A DNA stretch of 64,000 nucleotides, taken from contig NZ_MKKX01000017.1 in the NCBI RefSeq assembly GCF_002091985.1, positions 372,001 to 436,000 on the forward strand. The letters are read 5' to 3'. Numbering within the stretch: position 1 is the stretch's first letter; each line of letters opens with the position of its first letter. The stretch is from Rhodococcus sp. 1163. GTDB taxonomy: Bacteria > Actinomycetota > Actinomycetes > Mycobacteriales > Mycobacteriaceae. Made by a program: the position numbers and the translations under genes. This document shows positions 12,483-20,724 of this stretch, one piece after another. The notes beneath the pieces are model-generated. The model was not told the origin of the DNA, searched no databases, and saw only the letters and a program-made list of their open reading frames with translations.

Positions 12483-13145
12483 ATGCCGGACGAAGTACGA
12501 CTGATCAACCTCGCTGCCGGCATGGCGGTGACGGCAGCAGGTGCCGCACGCGGATCCTTGCGCATGCTCACCCGCCTCCCCGGGCTGTCCGGACCTGCCG
12601 AAGCTCTGTCCGTACGCGGCGAGCGGGCGGTAGCTGCAGCCGCTGTAGTCGTGGACGCTCTGATTCGTCTCACGATCACCAAGGTGGTAGCTGCTGCCCT
12701 GGACGAGATCGATCTGACGCGGCTCATCCGAGAGAACGTCGATATCGATTCCATCGTCGAGGGCGTCGACCTGGACAGAGCTGTCGCGAGGGTAGATCTC
12801 GACAGCGTGGTCGCCCGAGTGGACCTCGACAAGGCCGTGTCGCGGGTCGACATTGCCGCCGTCATCGGTCGAGTCGATCTCGATGCCATCATCGAGACCG
12901 TCGACCTCGATCGCGCCGTTGCGCGGGTGAACCTCGATTCCGCGATCGCCAAGGTGGACCTGATCGCTCTCGCGAACTTCGTGATCGAGGGCGTCGACCT
13001 GCCGGACATCATTCGCGAGTCGACGGGGTCGCTGTCGGCCGAGGCTGTGCGAGGAGTCCGCAGCCAGGGAATGCAGGCCGACGATGCGGTGACGCATTTC
13101 GTCGGACGGCTGTTCGGACGCGATCAAGGTCCGGCGACCCCATGA
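12483..13145 (+). CDS. Nonapeptide-repeat protein of unknown function
   Basis: 220 residues. After an Ala-rich, weakly hydrophobic N-terminal half comes a run of about nine 9-residue units of the form VDLDxxVxR (for example VDLDRAVAR, VDLDSVVAR, VDLDKAVSR, VDLDAIIET), then a C-terminal tail ending GRDQGPATP. No signal peptide or cysteine. The repeat spacing suggests a solenoid or long amphipathic structure. Two GTG codons at 12471/12474 are alternative starts. Its stop overlaps the RDD membrane-protein gene (ATGA), so the two proteins probably work together at the membrane. I do not recognise a function. Confidence 0.75.
   Translation: MPDEVRLINLAAGMAVTAAGAARGSLRMLTRLPGLSGPAEALSVRGERAVAAAAVVVDALIRLTITKVVAAALDEIDLTRLIRENVDIDSIVEGVDLDRAVARVDLDSVVARVDLDKAVSRVDIAAVIGRVDLDAIIETVDLDRAVARVNLDSAIAKVDLIALANFVIEGVDLPDIIRESTGSLSAEAVRGVRSQGMQADDAVTHFVGRLFGRDQGPATP
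12738..12980 (+). repeat. Nine tandem 27-bp units coding nonapeptides
   Basis: The 27-bp period encodes V-[DN]-[LI]-D-x-x-[VI]-x-[RKEGT] units. Protein positions 1, 3 and 6-7 are hydrophobic and the rest polar. DNA copies are diverged at third positions, so selection acts on the protein, not on recent duplication. Confidence 0.85.
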
Positions 13146-13630
13146 GCCATCCACAACCTTCATTCGAGGACATGCGGCCGGCCGGGATCGTCACGCGCGG
13201 AGTTGCAGCGTTCATCGATCTCGCCGTGGTCGGGGCGCTGATGGGGTCGGTGTACGTCGGCTCCCTCTTCATGCAGTTGCTGTTCAGTCCGCAGTCCTTC
13301 AGCTTTCCTTCTCCTGCGGTATTCCTGTCGATTTCGGTCTTTCTTGCGTTGTCGATCGGCTATCTGACGCTGTGCTGGGCGACGACCGGTCGTACGGTCG
13401 GCGCAATTCTGATGGGTGTCCGACTGGTCTCCCCCCGTCACGGAGTGCTGCGGTGGCCGTTGGCGGCATTACGGGCCGTGCTCTGTGTCGTGTTCGCTTT
13501 CGGTCTGTTGTGGGCGGCTGTCGACGGGCGCAGGCGATCGTTGCAGGACATCGTGCTGCGCACCTCGGTGGTGTACGACTGGCAGCCGAACGCCGCGTTG
13601 GTCGACCCGCACGCGACTACTGGACAATAG
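13142..13630 (+). CDS. RDD-family membrane protein
   Basis: 162 residues with an RDD domain: RGVAAFIDLAVVGALMG (Arg and Asp of the name), a second helix around 55-75, GRTVGAILMGVRLV, and a final helix with FGLLWAAVDGRRRSLQDIV. RDD proteins are small polytopic membrane proteins, some linked to ion transport. The ATG overlaps the stop of the nonapeptide-repeat gene by 4 bp. Confidence 0.88.
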   Translation: MSHPQPSFEDMRPAGIVTRGVAAFIDLAVVGALMGSVYVGSLFMQLLFSPQSFSFPSPAVFLSISVFLALSIGYLTLCWATTGRTVGAILMGVRLVSPRHGVLRWPLAALRAVLCVVFAFGLLWAAVDGRRRSLQDIVLRTSVVYDWQPNAALVDPHATTGQ

Positions 13631-13634
13631 GGAC

Positions 13635-14645
13635 ATGGACCCGATCGAAGCACTCCGCGAGATCGCCTATTGGCTCGAACGCTCACGCGCAGACACGCAC
13701 CGTGTCAAGGCATATCGACGGGCAGCCGACGTCGTGGAATCGTTGGACGAAGCTGCGCGTTCGGAGCGCAACAGAACTGACTCGTGGTCCGCTCTGCCGG
13801 GGATCGGCGCTAAGACTTCCCTCATCATCCGGCAGGCCGTCGCAGGAGAAGTCCCCGAATATCTCGAGGAGAAGCGCGCCGAGGCACAGCCGATCGGCGA
13901 GAACGATCTACGTGCCGCGCTGCGCGGTGATCTGCACACCCACTCGAACTGGTCCGACGGCGGAAGCCCGATCGAGGAGATGATGCGAACGGCCCGCCGG
14001 CTCGGCCACGAGTACTGCGCGCTTACCGACCATTCGCCGAGACTTACTGTCGCCCACGGACTGACGGCCGAGCGTTTACGCCGTCAACTCGACGTCGTCG
14101 CCGAACTCAACGAGCAACTGGCGCCGTTCCGCATCCTTACCGGAATCGAGGTGGACATCCTCGACGACGGGAGCCTCGACCAAGACGGAGGGCTGCTCGC
14201 CGAGCTGGATATCGTTGTGGCAAGCGTGCATTCGAACCTTCGTGCCGACTCGGACACCATGACGCGGCGGATGGTCAACGCAATCGCCAACCCCCACGTC
14301 GATGTGCTCGGTCACTGCACCGGCAGGCTCGTCGAGGGCGGTCGCGGCACTCGGCCGGAATCGAAGTTCGACGCCGAGGTGGTGTTCGAAGGCTGTAAAC
14401 AGTTCGGCACTGCGGTCGAGATCAACGCTCGACCGGAACGCCAGGACCCACCCGAGCGGCTCATCGACATCGCGCTCGAACGCGACTGCCTGTTCTCCAT
14501 CGACACCGACGCGCACGCGCCGGGCCAATTGGATTGGCAGGGCTACGGATGCATTCGAGCCGAACAACAGGGCGTTCCGGCCGAACGCATCATCAACACT
14601 TGGGCACTCGAGGAACTCCTCGCTTGGACCGGTGGTAGTCGGTGA
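13635..14645 (+). CDS. PHP-domain phosphoesterase with PolX-type helix-hairpin-helix N-terminus
   Basis: 336 residues. Residues 1-90 resemble the N-terminal helical domain of family X DNA polymerases (PIEALREIAYWLE, LPGIGAKTS hairpin), and the rest is a PHP metal-dependent phosphoesterase with DLHTHSNWSDG, LTDHS, SVHS, VLGHCTG and DTDAHA. The polymerase catalytic palm between them is absent, as in stand-alone YcdX-like PHP proteins. Likely substrates are phosphate esters, possibly nucleic-acid ends. Starts 4 bp after the RDD stop. Confidence 0.88.
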   Translation: MDPIEALREIAYWLERSRADTHRVKAYRRAADVVESLDEAARSERNRTDSWSALPGIGAKTSLIIRQAVAGEVPEYLEEKRAEAQPIGENDLRAALRGDLHTHSNWSDGGSPIEEMMRTARRLGHEYCALTDHSPRLTVAHGLTAERLRRQLDVVAELNEQLAPFRILTGIEVDILDDGSLDQDGGLLAELDIVVASVHSNLRADSDTMTRRMVNAIANPHVDVLGHCTGRLVEGGRGTRPESKFDAEVVFEGCKQFGTAVEINARPERQDPPERLIDIALERDCLFSIDTDAHAPGQLDWQGYGCIRAEQQGVPAERIINTWALEELLAWTGGSR

Positions 14646-15547
14646 GATCAAGCCGAACCCTCACTTGCCTTACAACTCTCGCCCTTCTCTCCGGATGCAC
14701 CTCTACCCAGCAGACCCAAGTGCCGCAGGCGCTTCCGACGCCGTCGCCTGCGCTGGTCCCCGCACAGTCCGATCCACCGATCCGACTTGCGTACGGTGCG
14801 AGCAAAGACAACATCGGAGATCTCTATCTCCCCGACAACGGCGTCGACGGACTCCCCGTTGTGGTCATGGTCCACGGCGGCGGTTGGCAAGCGAAGTACG
14901 ACATGACGTACTTCGCTCCCATTTCGCAGGCGATTGCCGATCGCGGAATCGCCGTGTGGAACATCGAGTACCGCCGCGGTGTCGACTGGCGGGACACCCT
15001 CGCCGACGTCGACAACGCAACGGAAGCACTTGCGAACACCGTTCAGGAAGCCGCCGGTGGTCGATTGGATCTGGACCGCGTACAGGTTGCGGGGCACTCC
15101 GCGGGCGGGCAACTCGCGGCGTGGATCGCCGGCCGACACACACTCGACGCGTCCGCGCCGGGGGCGCAACCACGCATCCGTCCAGCCAGCGCGACAATCA
15201 TGGCCGGGGTCTTCGACATGGCGCGGGCAGCGAACATCGGCAACGACAGGTTTGTCCCTGCATTCCTCGGTGGCATGCCCGACCAGGTTCCCGACAACTA
15301 TCGCATCGCATCGCCGATCAACCATCTTCCGACCGACGTCGCGGTCACAGCAATTCACGGTGACAGCGACGCGACCGTGTCGGTGAACCAAAGCAAGGTG
15401 TACGTCGAGGCCGCTCGGTCGGTGGGAGACTCTGCCGAGCTCGAGATTCTGCCCGGCCTGGGTCATAGTGACTTCGTCGATCCCACGTCGGTGGCGTGGT
15501 CGACGTCGATCGATACCATTGCCGAACACGCTGCATCGCTGAACTGA
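14642..15547 (+). CDS. Lipoprotein alpha/beta hydrolase (esterase/lipase type)
   Basis: 301 residues. Signal with lipobox LLSGC (Cys19), a Pro/Thr/Gln linker, then an esterase fold: oxyanion HGGGW near 80, nucleophile GHSAGGQ near 155, acid in HGDSDATV and His in GLGHSDF. GTG start overlaps the previous TGA. The family (BD-FAE/kynurenine formamidase-like) hydrolyses esters or amides; here it would act outside the membrane. Confidence 0.88.
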   Translation: MRSSRTLTCLTTLALLSGCTSTQQTQVPQALPTPSPALVPAQSDPPIRLAYGASKDNIGDLYLPDNGVDGLPVVVMVHGGGWQAKYDMTYFAPISQAIADRGIAVWNIEYRRGVDWRDTLADVDNATEALANTVQEAAGGRLDLDRVQVAGHSAGGQLAAWIAGRHTLDASAPGAQPRIRPASATIMAGVFDMARAANIGNDRFVPAFLGGMPDQVPDNYRIASPINHLPTDVAVTAIHGDSDATVSVNQSKVYVEAARSVGDSAELEILPGLGHSDFVDPTSVAWSTSIDTIAEHAASLN

Positions 15548-15578
15548 TCGAGCCACTCCCCTGATACATACTTTGCTC

Positions 15579-16109
15579 ATGATGCGGATGATGTGGGTCG
15601 GCGTGCTCTCGATTCTTGCGCTCACCGGTTGCAGTTCGGAGGCGCCCAACTCGTCGAGCGAGGCTTCGGCTCCGGCCACCTCGGCGACATCTTCCGCAAC
15701 TGCGCCTGCATCCTCGGCTCCCGCCGGGCCCTCGACCGCAGCCGAGGCTCCCCCGCTTGCGACGCCACCGCGATCACCCGAGCCGCTGCCCGAGGATGTG
15801 GGAGCAGATTTACCCCCGGTCGCGACGCCGCTCGGATCCCCCGAGCCGATGCCGGCACCGGAGGCGAACGTGGCTCTACCGCCGGAAGGAACGGATATGC
15901 CGCATGGCGAAGCGTTGTACCTCGACATCTGTCAGCGCTTCCTTCCCGCGATCGACGCGTTGGAATCGACAGGGGCAGCTAGCCGGGAACAGTCCGTCGT
16001 GGGGATGAGAGGAAAAATGGAATCCAATCCGAGTTGGTCGACAGTGTCGGTAGAGGATCAGCAGGAAATTGTGCGCGGACTCAGTGCCGCTGGAAACGGA
16101 AGTTGCTGA
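15579..16109 (+). CDS. Small lipoprotein with Ser/Ala/Pro-rich linker
   Basis: 176 residues. Lipobox ALTGC with Cys18, then about 85 residues of Ser/Ala/Thr/Pro low-complexity linker containing two copies of a short SPEP motif (SPEPLPEDVG and SPEPMPAPEA), then a folded C-terminal region of about 70 residues with two cysteines (DICQRF and the final GNGSC) that could form a disulfide. ATG codons at 15579 and 15582 and a TTG at 15573 are possible starts; no clear Shine-Dalgarno. Function unknown. Confidence 0.75.
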   Translation: MMRMMWVGVLSILALTGCSSEAPNSSSEASAPATSATSSATAPASSAPAGPSTAAEAPPLATPPRSPEPLPEDVGADLPPVATPLGSPEPMPAPEANVALPPEGTDMPHGEALYLDICQRFLPAIDALESTGAASREQSVVGMRGKMESNPSWSTVSVEDQQEIVRGLSAAGNGSC

Positions 16110-16156
16110 ACGCAGCTGCCGTTTCCAAGCGTTTCGACCGCTGGGCTCACCCGTAC

Positions 16157-16645
16157 TCAGATATAGAGTCGATGGACGAACAGTTCGATATTTTCCCTCA
16201 CTCGCCCAGCACGCTCCTCGGGAGTGAGGTTCTCGCGGTATCGATTGCCCAGCGCCGGGGTCTTTTTACCTCTCGCGTACAGCGAGCATGCGAGATCGGT
16301 GCACATGTACGTGCCGACAGTGTTTCCACGTCGACCTGATTCGCCGACCTTCTTCGCCGTCATCAGCGACACGTTCCCCCGCGAATGCGTGGTCGTGCAG
16401 ATCGTGCACATCTGTGCTCGATCGGATCCTGTTGTCTCGTAACGCAACGCAATGCCGATGACACCTGCTGGACGCGGAACGACGAGGTAGCCGCGGCCCG
16501 CGTATGAGCTATCGGTCCATCCGAGGAAATCCAGTTCTTCCCAACGCTTTTCGTCGAGGTCACGTGGAACGCTCATCCGCTTCGTGTCCCCCTTGGAACA
16601 GTTGACGAATGACGCGCGTATGTCCTGTTCGGTGACAGGGTCCAT
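16157..16645 (-). CDS. FBP-type treble-clef zinc-finger protein (EF-G-binding protein C-terminal-like)
   Basis: 162 residues. The region after residue 75 has the paired-cysteine pattern MCTICTTTH ... MCTDLACSLY of the FBP zinc finger found at the C-terminus of EF-G-binding proteins (FusB family). The FusB N-terminal four-helix region is replaced by a short domain (DEKRWEELDFLGW, YLVVPRPAGVIGIALRYE). ATG 16645 has AGGAGTGAT 8 nt upstream, inside the end of the tetR gene. It is the likely target of that TetR. A role in ribosome or EF-G protection is possible but not shown. Confidence 0.82.
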   Translation of the reverse strand: MDPVTEQDIRASFVNCSKGDTKRMSVPRDLDEKRWEELDFLGWTDSSYAGRGYLVVPRPAGVIGIALRYETTGSDRAQMCTICTTTHSRGNVSLMTAKKVGESGRRGNTVGTYMCTDLACSLYARGKKTPALGNRYRENLTPEERAGRVRENIELFVHRLYI

Positions 16646-16652
16646 GGTGATA

Positions 16653-17231
16653 TCACTCCTTGGTAAGTGTCGGCCAATGTTCGAGTGCGTGGTGAAGCAC
16701 GTCGAGCACCCTTTTCCACGAGTCCTCGGATTCACGCGGGGTGTACGCGAAGCCACCCGCAGCCTCGAGCGCGATGAAACCGTGAAACGTACTGCCCAGC
16801 AGCCGGACCGCATCGGTCTCGTCCGGTTCGGCGAGAGCGTAGGCACGCAAGACAGCACGCGACATGGCCGAATGCCGTCGGGCATCACTGGCCGCTGCCA
16901 CGTCCGGGTCGAGGTCGAATTGCGTCGATGCGTAGCGTCCCGGATGCTCCCTGGCGTAGTCGCGGTAGGCGTTCGCGAATGCGACGAGTGCGTCCTTGCC
17001 CGCCCTGCCGGCCAAGGCGTCGGAGACACGGTCTGCGAGCTCGGACAACGACGCGACGGATACCCGCTGGCGTAATTCTCGCAGGTTCTTTATGTGCGAG
17101 TACAGGCTCGCGTCCTTGACGCCGAACGAGCGGGCCACAGCGAGCATTGTCACGTTCTGGAAACCGATCTCGTCGGCCATGTCCGCCGCCACCTCGGTCA
17201 AGCGAGAAAGCGTCACCCCTGCGCGTGCCAT
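16653..17231 (-). CDS. TetR-family regulator
   Basis: 192 residues with the helix-turn-helix GFQNVTMLAVARSFGVKDASLYSHIKN-like segment at about 23-49 and a C-terminal domain of the type with a GSTFHGFIALEA core, typical of TetR proteins with a WHG-like domain. It sits 7 bp upstream of the zinc-finger gene in the same direction. A TGCTCTA/TAGAGCA dyad upstream is a candidate operator. Confidence 0.9.
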   Translation of the reverse strand: MARAGVTLSRLTEVAADMADEIGFQNVTMLAVARSFGVKDASLYSHIKNLRELRQRVSVASLSELADRVSDALAGRAGKDALVAFANAYRDYAREHPGRYASTQFDLDPDVAAASDARRHSAMSRAVLRAYALAEPDETDAVRLLGSTFHGFIALEAAGGFAYTPRESEDSWKRVLDVLHHALEHWPTLTKE

Positions 17232-17272
17232 CGGACTCCATTCGAACTTGCTGTCTTAGTTTTTTAGCTAGC

Positions 17273-17293
17273 TGCTCTAGGTAGAGTAGAGCA
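17273..17293. promoter_or_regulatory. Candidate TetR operator
   Basis: TGCTCTA (17273-17279) and TAGAGCA (17287-17293) form perfect 7-bp arms; a nested CTCTA-GG-TAGAG (17275-17286) overlaps. It lies 42 bp upstream of the tetR start. Confidence 0.45.
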
Positions 17294-17353
17294 ATTCCAC
17301 GCTTTGCGCCACGATTTCGGGAGCAGTAGTTGTGGAGGGCATGCGAAGAAGGC

Positions 17354-17395
17354 ACAAAAAAAGCTCCCCACCTGCGTGATGCAGGTGGGGAGCTT
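17354..17395 (-). terminator. Rho-independent terminator of tRNA-Ser
   Basis: A perfect 15-bp stem (17361-17375 with 17381-17395, loop GTGAT) is followed, reading leftwards, by a run of T (A-run 17356-17362 on the + strand). It begins one base past the encoded CCA end. Confidence 0.92.
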
Positions 17396-17486
17396 TGGCG
17401 GTGGCGGAGGGATTTGAACCCTCGGACGGGGGTTACCCGTCACGCGCTTTCGAGGCGCGCTCCTTAGGCCGCTCGGACACGCCACC
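17396..17486 (-). tRNA. tRNA-Ser(CGA)
   Basis: Reading leftwards from 17486: acceptor GGTGGCG pairs with CGCCACC (17406-17400), D-arm with GAGCGGCCTAAGGAG, anticodon loop CTCGAAA (anticodon CGA, reading UCG), long class-II variable arm, T-arm GGTTCAAATCC, discriminator G and an encoded CCA at 17398-17396. Confidence 0.95.
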
Positions 17487-17545
17487 GCGGAAAACTGTAC
17501 CGCAGTGACGGCGCGACACTAAATCGCCAGCTCAGCGTTAGTGGA

Positions 17546-17743
17546 TCAGTGTCCGGTGAGCTTGTCCTTGATGGTGGAGGCTGCGTCCTTGACCTTCTCC
17601 GCGCCATCCTTGACTGCGGAAGAGACCTGATCGCCCTTGCCCTCGTTCTCGAGGTCCTTGTTTCCGGTGGCCGAACCGGCAGCTTCCTTTGCCTTGCCGC
17701 CCAGATCCTCGGTCTTGTTCGAGATCTTGTCGTCGAGTCCCAT
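17546..17743 (-). CDS. CsbD-family stress protein
   Basis: 65 residues, highly charged, with the CsbD pattern DKISNKTEDLGGKAKEAAGS and GNKDLENEGKGDQ followed by an amphipathic Lys/Ala/Asp tail. CsbD-like proteins are abundant, intrinsically flexible general-stress proteins. ATG 17743 has TAGGAGG at ideal spacing. Confidence 0.92.
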   Translation of the reverse strand: MGLDDKISNKTEDLGGKAKEAAGSATGNKDLENEGKGDQVSSAVKDGAEKVKDAASTIKDKLTGH

Positions 17744-17838
17744 TAGTGCCTCCTAGGCAATGGAGTTACCGAGCGCGGGTACCGCGCCCCTTGCTCTAGG
17801 GGCTTATCCCGTGGGTGCAGCCGTCAAACATGAGAAGT

Positions 17839-18291
17839 TCATAAGCGTTCGCGGGCGAAGAATTCACGCAGGGTGGCAGCGCACTCCCCTTCGAGAATCC
17901 CACCACGGACGTGCGGTCGGTGAGTGAGTCGGCGGTCTCGAACGACATCCCACAGCGATCCGACGGCGCCCGTCTTCGGTTCCCACGCCCCGAAGACCAC
18001 CCTTTCGACACGAGCCAGGACCAGTGCGCCGGCGCACATCGTGCAGGGTTCCAGGGTCACGGCCAGCGTGCACCCTTCGAGCCGCCACCCGTCGCCGTGC
18101 ACAGCGGCGGCCGCCCGCAGCGCCAGAATCTCGGCGTGAGCCGTCGGGTCCCCGGTGGACTCGCGCGCATTCGCGGCACGGGCCAGTTCGCGTCCGTCGG
18201 CGTCGAAGATCACTGCGCCGACCGGAACGTCACGATCGGACGCATCCCCCGCAGCGGCCAGTGCCGCTCGGATCAGATCCTCGTCGACCAC
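17839..18291 (-). CDS. tadA: tRNA-specific adenosine deaminase
   Basis: 150 residues, the usual TadA size. Zinc and catalytic residues are in TAHAEILAL (His, Glu) and LEPCTMCAGA (two Cys). It converts A34 of tRNA-Arg(ACG) to inosine. GTG start at 18291, 6 bp after the stop of the associated protein gene, so the pair is one operon. Confidence 0.94.
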   Translation of the reverse strand: MVDEDLIRAALAAAGDASDRDVPVGAVIFDADGRELARAANARESTGDPTAHAEILALRAAAAVHGDGWRLEGCTLAVTLEPCTMCAGALVLARVERVVFGAWEPKTGAVGSLWDVVRDRRLTHRPHVRGGILEGECAATLREFFARERL

Positions 18292-18297
18292 GCCGGA

Positions 18298-18861
18298 CTA
18301 CCGAGGAAACTTGTCCAGAACGGCCGCGAGTTCGTCGGGGAAGCCGAGTCGCTCTGCGATCGAACCGAGCTGCTCGTCCGGATAGAGATCGGTTTCGGCC
18401 ACGATGATGCCCAGGACCGCTTCAGGCAGGCCTAGATCGGCCAGCAACGCAAGATTGCCTTCTTCCCAGGGCTCGATGTCATCGAGGTCATCCGGGTCGA
18501 TATCGGGGATATCGACGTTGAGTGCGTCGAGTACCTCGGCAGCGATGTCGTATTCGATCGCAGCGGTGGCATCGGAGATCAGCAAATGTGTGCCCGACGG
18601 CGCGGGCCGGAGGATGACGAAGAACTCGTCGTCGATGTCGAGTAGCCCGAATACCGCGCCCGAGCTGCGCATCTCCCGTAGTTCGGTTTCCGCCGCCGAC
18701 AACGACGTCAATGCCGACATCGGTAGCGGTGTCACTCTCCACTTGCCGTCTTCCCGGACGACGGCAACGCCGAAGCCGTCCAGGTCGTCGTAACTGTTGT
18801 CATCCGGACCGTCGTCGTTCTTCGCCTTGGCGGAGTTGTTGCTCCCGCGCTGTGCAGCCAT
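18298..18861 (-). CDS. tRNA adenosine deaminase-associated protein
   Basis: 187 residues. Acidic protein with the family features FGVAVVREDGKWRVTPLP, FFVILRPAPSGTHLLISDATAA and an acidic DIDPDDLDDIEPWEEGN stretch before LALLADLGL. This actinobacterial family is nearly always next to tadA; its role is not established. ATG 18861 is 7 nt from a TACCGT -10 (reverse of 18869-18874), suggesting a leaderless message. Nine extra codons to 18888 are not conserved in look. Confidence 0.88.
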   Translation of the reverse strand: MAAQRGSNNSAKAKNDDGPDDNSYDDLDGFGVAVVREDGKWRVTPLPMSALTSLSAAETELREMRSSGAVFGLLDIDDEFFVILRPAPSGTHLLISDATAAIEYDIAAEVLDALNVDIPDIDPDDLDDIEPWEEGNLALLADLGLPEAVLGIIVAETDLYPDEQLGSIAERLGFPDELAAVLDKFPR

Positions 18862-18944
18862 GCGCGCAACGGTAGTCGTGAGGACCACCGAAACTGAAGT
18901 CCGCCGTCAAGACGCCGTTTCGAACGGTGTGTCAATCTATTCGG

Positions 18945-19901
18945 GTGACTACTGCCCCTGTGTGCGTTCTCGGACTCGGCCTGATCGGTGGATCGGTTCT
19001 GCAAGCTGCCGTTCGAGGTGGCCGGATCGCATGGGGATACAACCGGTCCGCGGACGCGATCGCCGGTTCCGTCGAAGCCGGCTACGACACCGGTACCGAT
19101 CTGACCGCGGTGCTCACCCGTGCCGCCGAGTCCGGTGCGCTGATCGTCATCGCGGTCCCGATGCCCGCAGTCGACGCAATCCTCGCCGCCATCGCAGAGC
19201 ATGCACCGAACAATGCGCTCACCGACGTCGTCAGCGTCAAAGCCGAGGTAGCGGCGGCAGTGTCACGACGGGGTTTGTCCGAGCGGTGGGTAGGCGGGCA
19301 TCCCATGGCCGGCACCGACCAGTCGGGTTGGTCCGCCGCCGATCCGGAACTGTTTCGAGACGCAGTCTGGGCTGTCGGCGTCGACGACGGCGTCGACCCG
19401 CAGGTGTGGCGTGAGGTGGCATCGCTGGCACTCGACTGCGGTTCGGTCGTCGTACCCGTCGAAAGCGGTGAGCACGACCGCGCTGTCGCCCGGATCTCAC
19501 ATCTTCCGCATCTCCTGGCCGAGACGCTCGCCCTCGTCGGGGCCTCCGGCAGCCCGCTGGCGTTGGGTCTGGCAGCAGGTTCGTTTCGTGACGGAACGCG
19601 CGTCGCGTCGACGGCACCGGCTCTGGTCAGTGCGATGTGCGAGGCAAACTCCGCCGCCCTCACCGACGCGCTCGACGAAGCGCTCGACGTGCTGACCCGG
19701 GCCCGCGAGGAACTGGCAACGGACGGGTCGACGCGCACGCTCGTGACAGCCGGGCATCGCGCGCGCACCCTCTACGAGGAGCACCAGCGATTCGATATCA
19801 CCGGCATCGAACCGGGTGATGATCAGTGGCGCGAAAAATTCGGCTCCGCGGGAAGAAAAGGCGGAGTGATCCGTCAGATTCGCTCGGCGAGCCCCGGGTA
19901 G
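18945..19901 (+). CDS. tyrA: Prephenate dehydrogenase
   Basis: 318 residues. N-terminal Rossmann fold with VCVLGLGLIGGS, then the prephenate-binding part with GGHPMAGTDQSGW and HDRAVARISHLPHLLAETL. It oxidatively decarboxylates prephenate to 4-hydroxyphenylpyruvate for tyrosine. GTG 18945 begins just before the first strand; an upstream GTG at 18927 is possible. Divergent from the tadA operon. The 3' end overlaps the next convergent gene by 28 bp. Confidence 0.93.
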   Translation: MTTAPVCVLGLGLIGGSVLQAAVRGGRIAWGYNRSADAIAGSVEAGYDTGTDLTAVLTRAAESGALIVIAVPMPAVDAILAAIAEHAPNNALTDVVSVKAEVAAAVSRRGLSERWVGGHPMAGTDQSGWSAADPELFRDAVWAVGVDDGVDPQVWREVASLALDCGSVVVPVESGEHDRAVARISHLPHLLAETLALVGASGSPLALGLAAGSFRDGTRVASTAPALVSAMCEANSAALTDALDEALDVLTRAREELATDGSTRTLVTAGHRARTLYEEHQRFDITGIEPGDDQWREKFGSAGRKGGVIRQIRSASPG

Positions 19902-20533
19902 TCGAGTACGAATCCGTCGGAATCGACCTTCAGTGTGGATGTCGAGACCGGTGAAAGAACGTGGATGCCGTCGGCGCCACTGCTGTAGGTGAGTTCGGCT
20001 TGCTGGATGGACAAGTCGAGCAAGTTGACGTAGATCACGGGAACCTGCACGTCGGAGGCATCGGTGTGCAACTCGAGCCGACGAATCGGCAGCGTATTGA
20101 AGAATGGGCTGAACACGACGTCGACATCGAGCGCCCCATTGTAGGTGGACCGCTGATGGTTGGACGAGTTCTCGATCATCCAGTAGCCCTCGTTGTCGCG
20201 ACTCACCGAAGCCTGCTTCTCGCCTCCCGCGACGAATGTTCGCAGCGAGAGCCTGCGAGTGATGCCGTTTTCGTCGGTCACCAGGTCGTACGACGCGCTG
20301 AATGCCGGATGCTCCGCGCAGGCACCGCCGATGATCCGTCCGGCTGCCTTGATGCGATTGCCGCTCAGTTGGACGCGTACCGACTCCATCCGGGGAGCGT
20401 CGTGTGCCCGCCACGTCAAGATGGCAGGAAAGGCCGGCGCCGACGAACCCAGGGGTTCTGGCGCGGAGCCTGCGGAAAGACCTGGTTTTACTGGGGGGGA
20501 AACGCGTTGTTCACCCGGGGCTGGAGTGGTCAC
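19874..20533 (-). CDS. Putative glycolipid-binding-domain protein
   Basis: 219 residues. After a Pro/Ser-rich start, the chain has the beta-rich glycolipid-binding (formerly DUF1089) pattern: ILTWRAHDAPRMESVRVQLSG, an A-F-S-A-S-Y-D-L-V strand, and a final GFVLDYPGLAERI. GTG 20533 is 6 nt from TACCGT (reverse of 20540-20545), consistent with a leaderless start; an upstream start at 20647 would add a basic non-conserved segment. Function in the envelope is possible but unproven. Confidence 0.8.
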   Translation of the reverse strand: MTTPAPGEQRVSPPVKPGLSAGSAPEPLGSSAPAFPAILTWRAHDAPRMESVRVQLSGNRIKAAGRIIGGACAEHPAFSASYDLVTDENGITRRLSLRTFVAGGEKQASVSRDNEGYWMIENSSNHQRSTYNGALDVDVVFSPFFNTLPIRRLELHTDASDVQVPVIYVNLLDLSIQQAELTYSSGADGIHVLSPVSTSTLKVDSDGFVLDYPGLAERI

Positions 20534-20724
20534 CCGACTACGGTAAGCGACACGGACCCCTGTAGAACAAGCGGTAGCGATTTTTATCCTCCGGGTACGG
20601 CTGACGGAGTCCTGCCTCTCACGGTTACAGGAGTCGTAATCCGACATTTCGGGCAGATTTGCGGTGGTGTCGATTACATCGAACCCGATGTTCGAAACTC
20701 CTCACCTTCACTAGGGTTGTCGTC

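Noticed and set aside
14648..15928. Long - strand open frame opposite the lipoprotein esterase and lipoprotein genes
   Set aside because: Antisense artefact; the + strand genes have lipoboxes and catalytic motifs.
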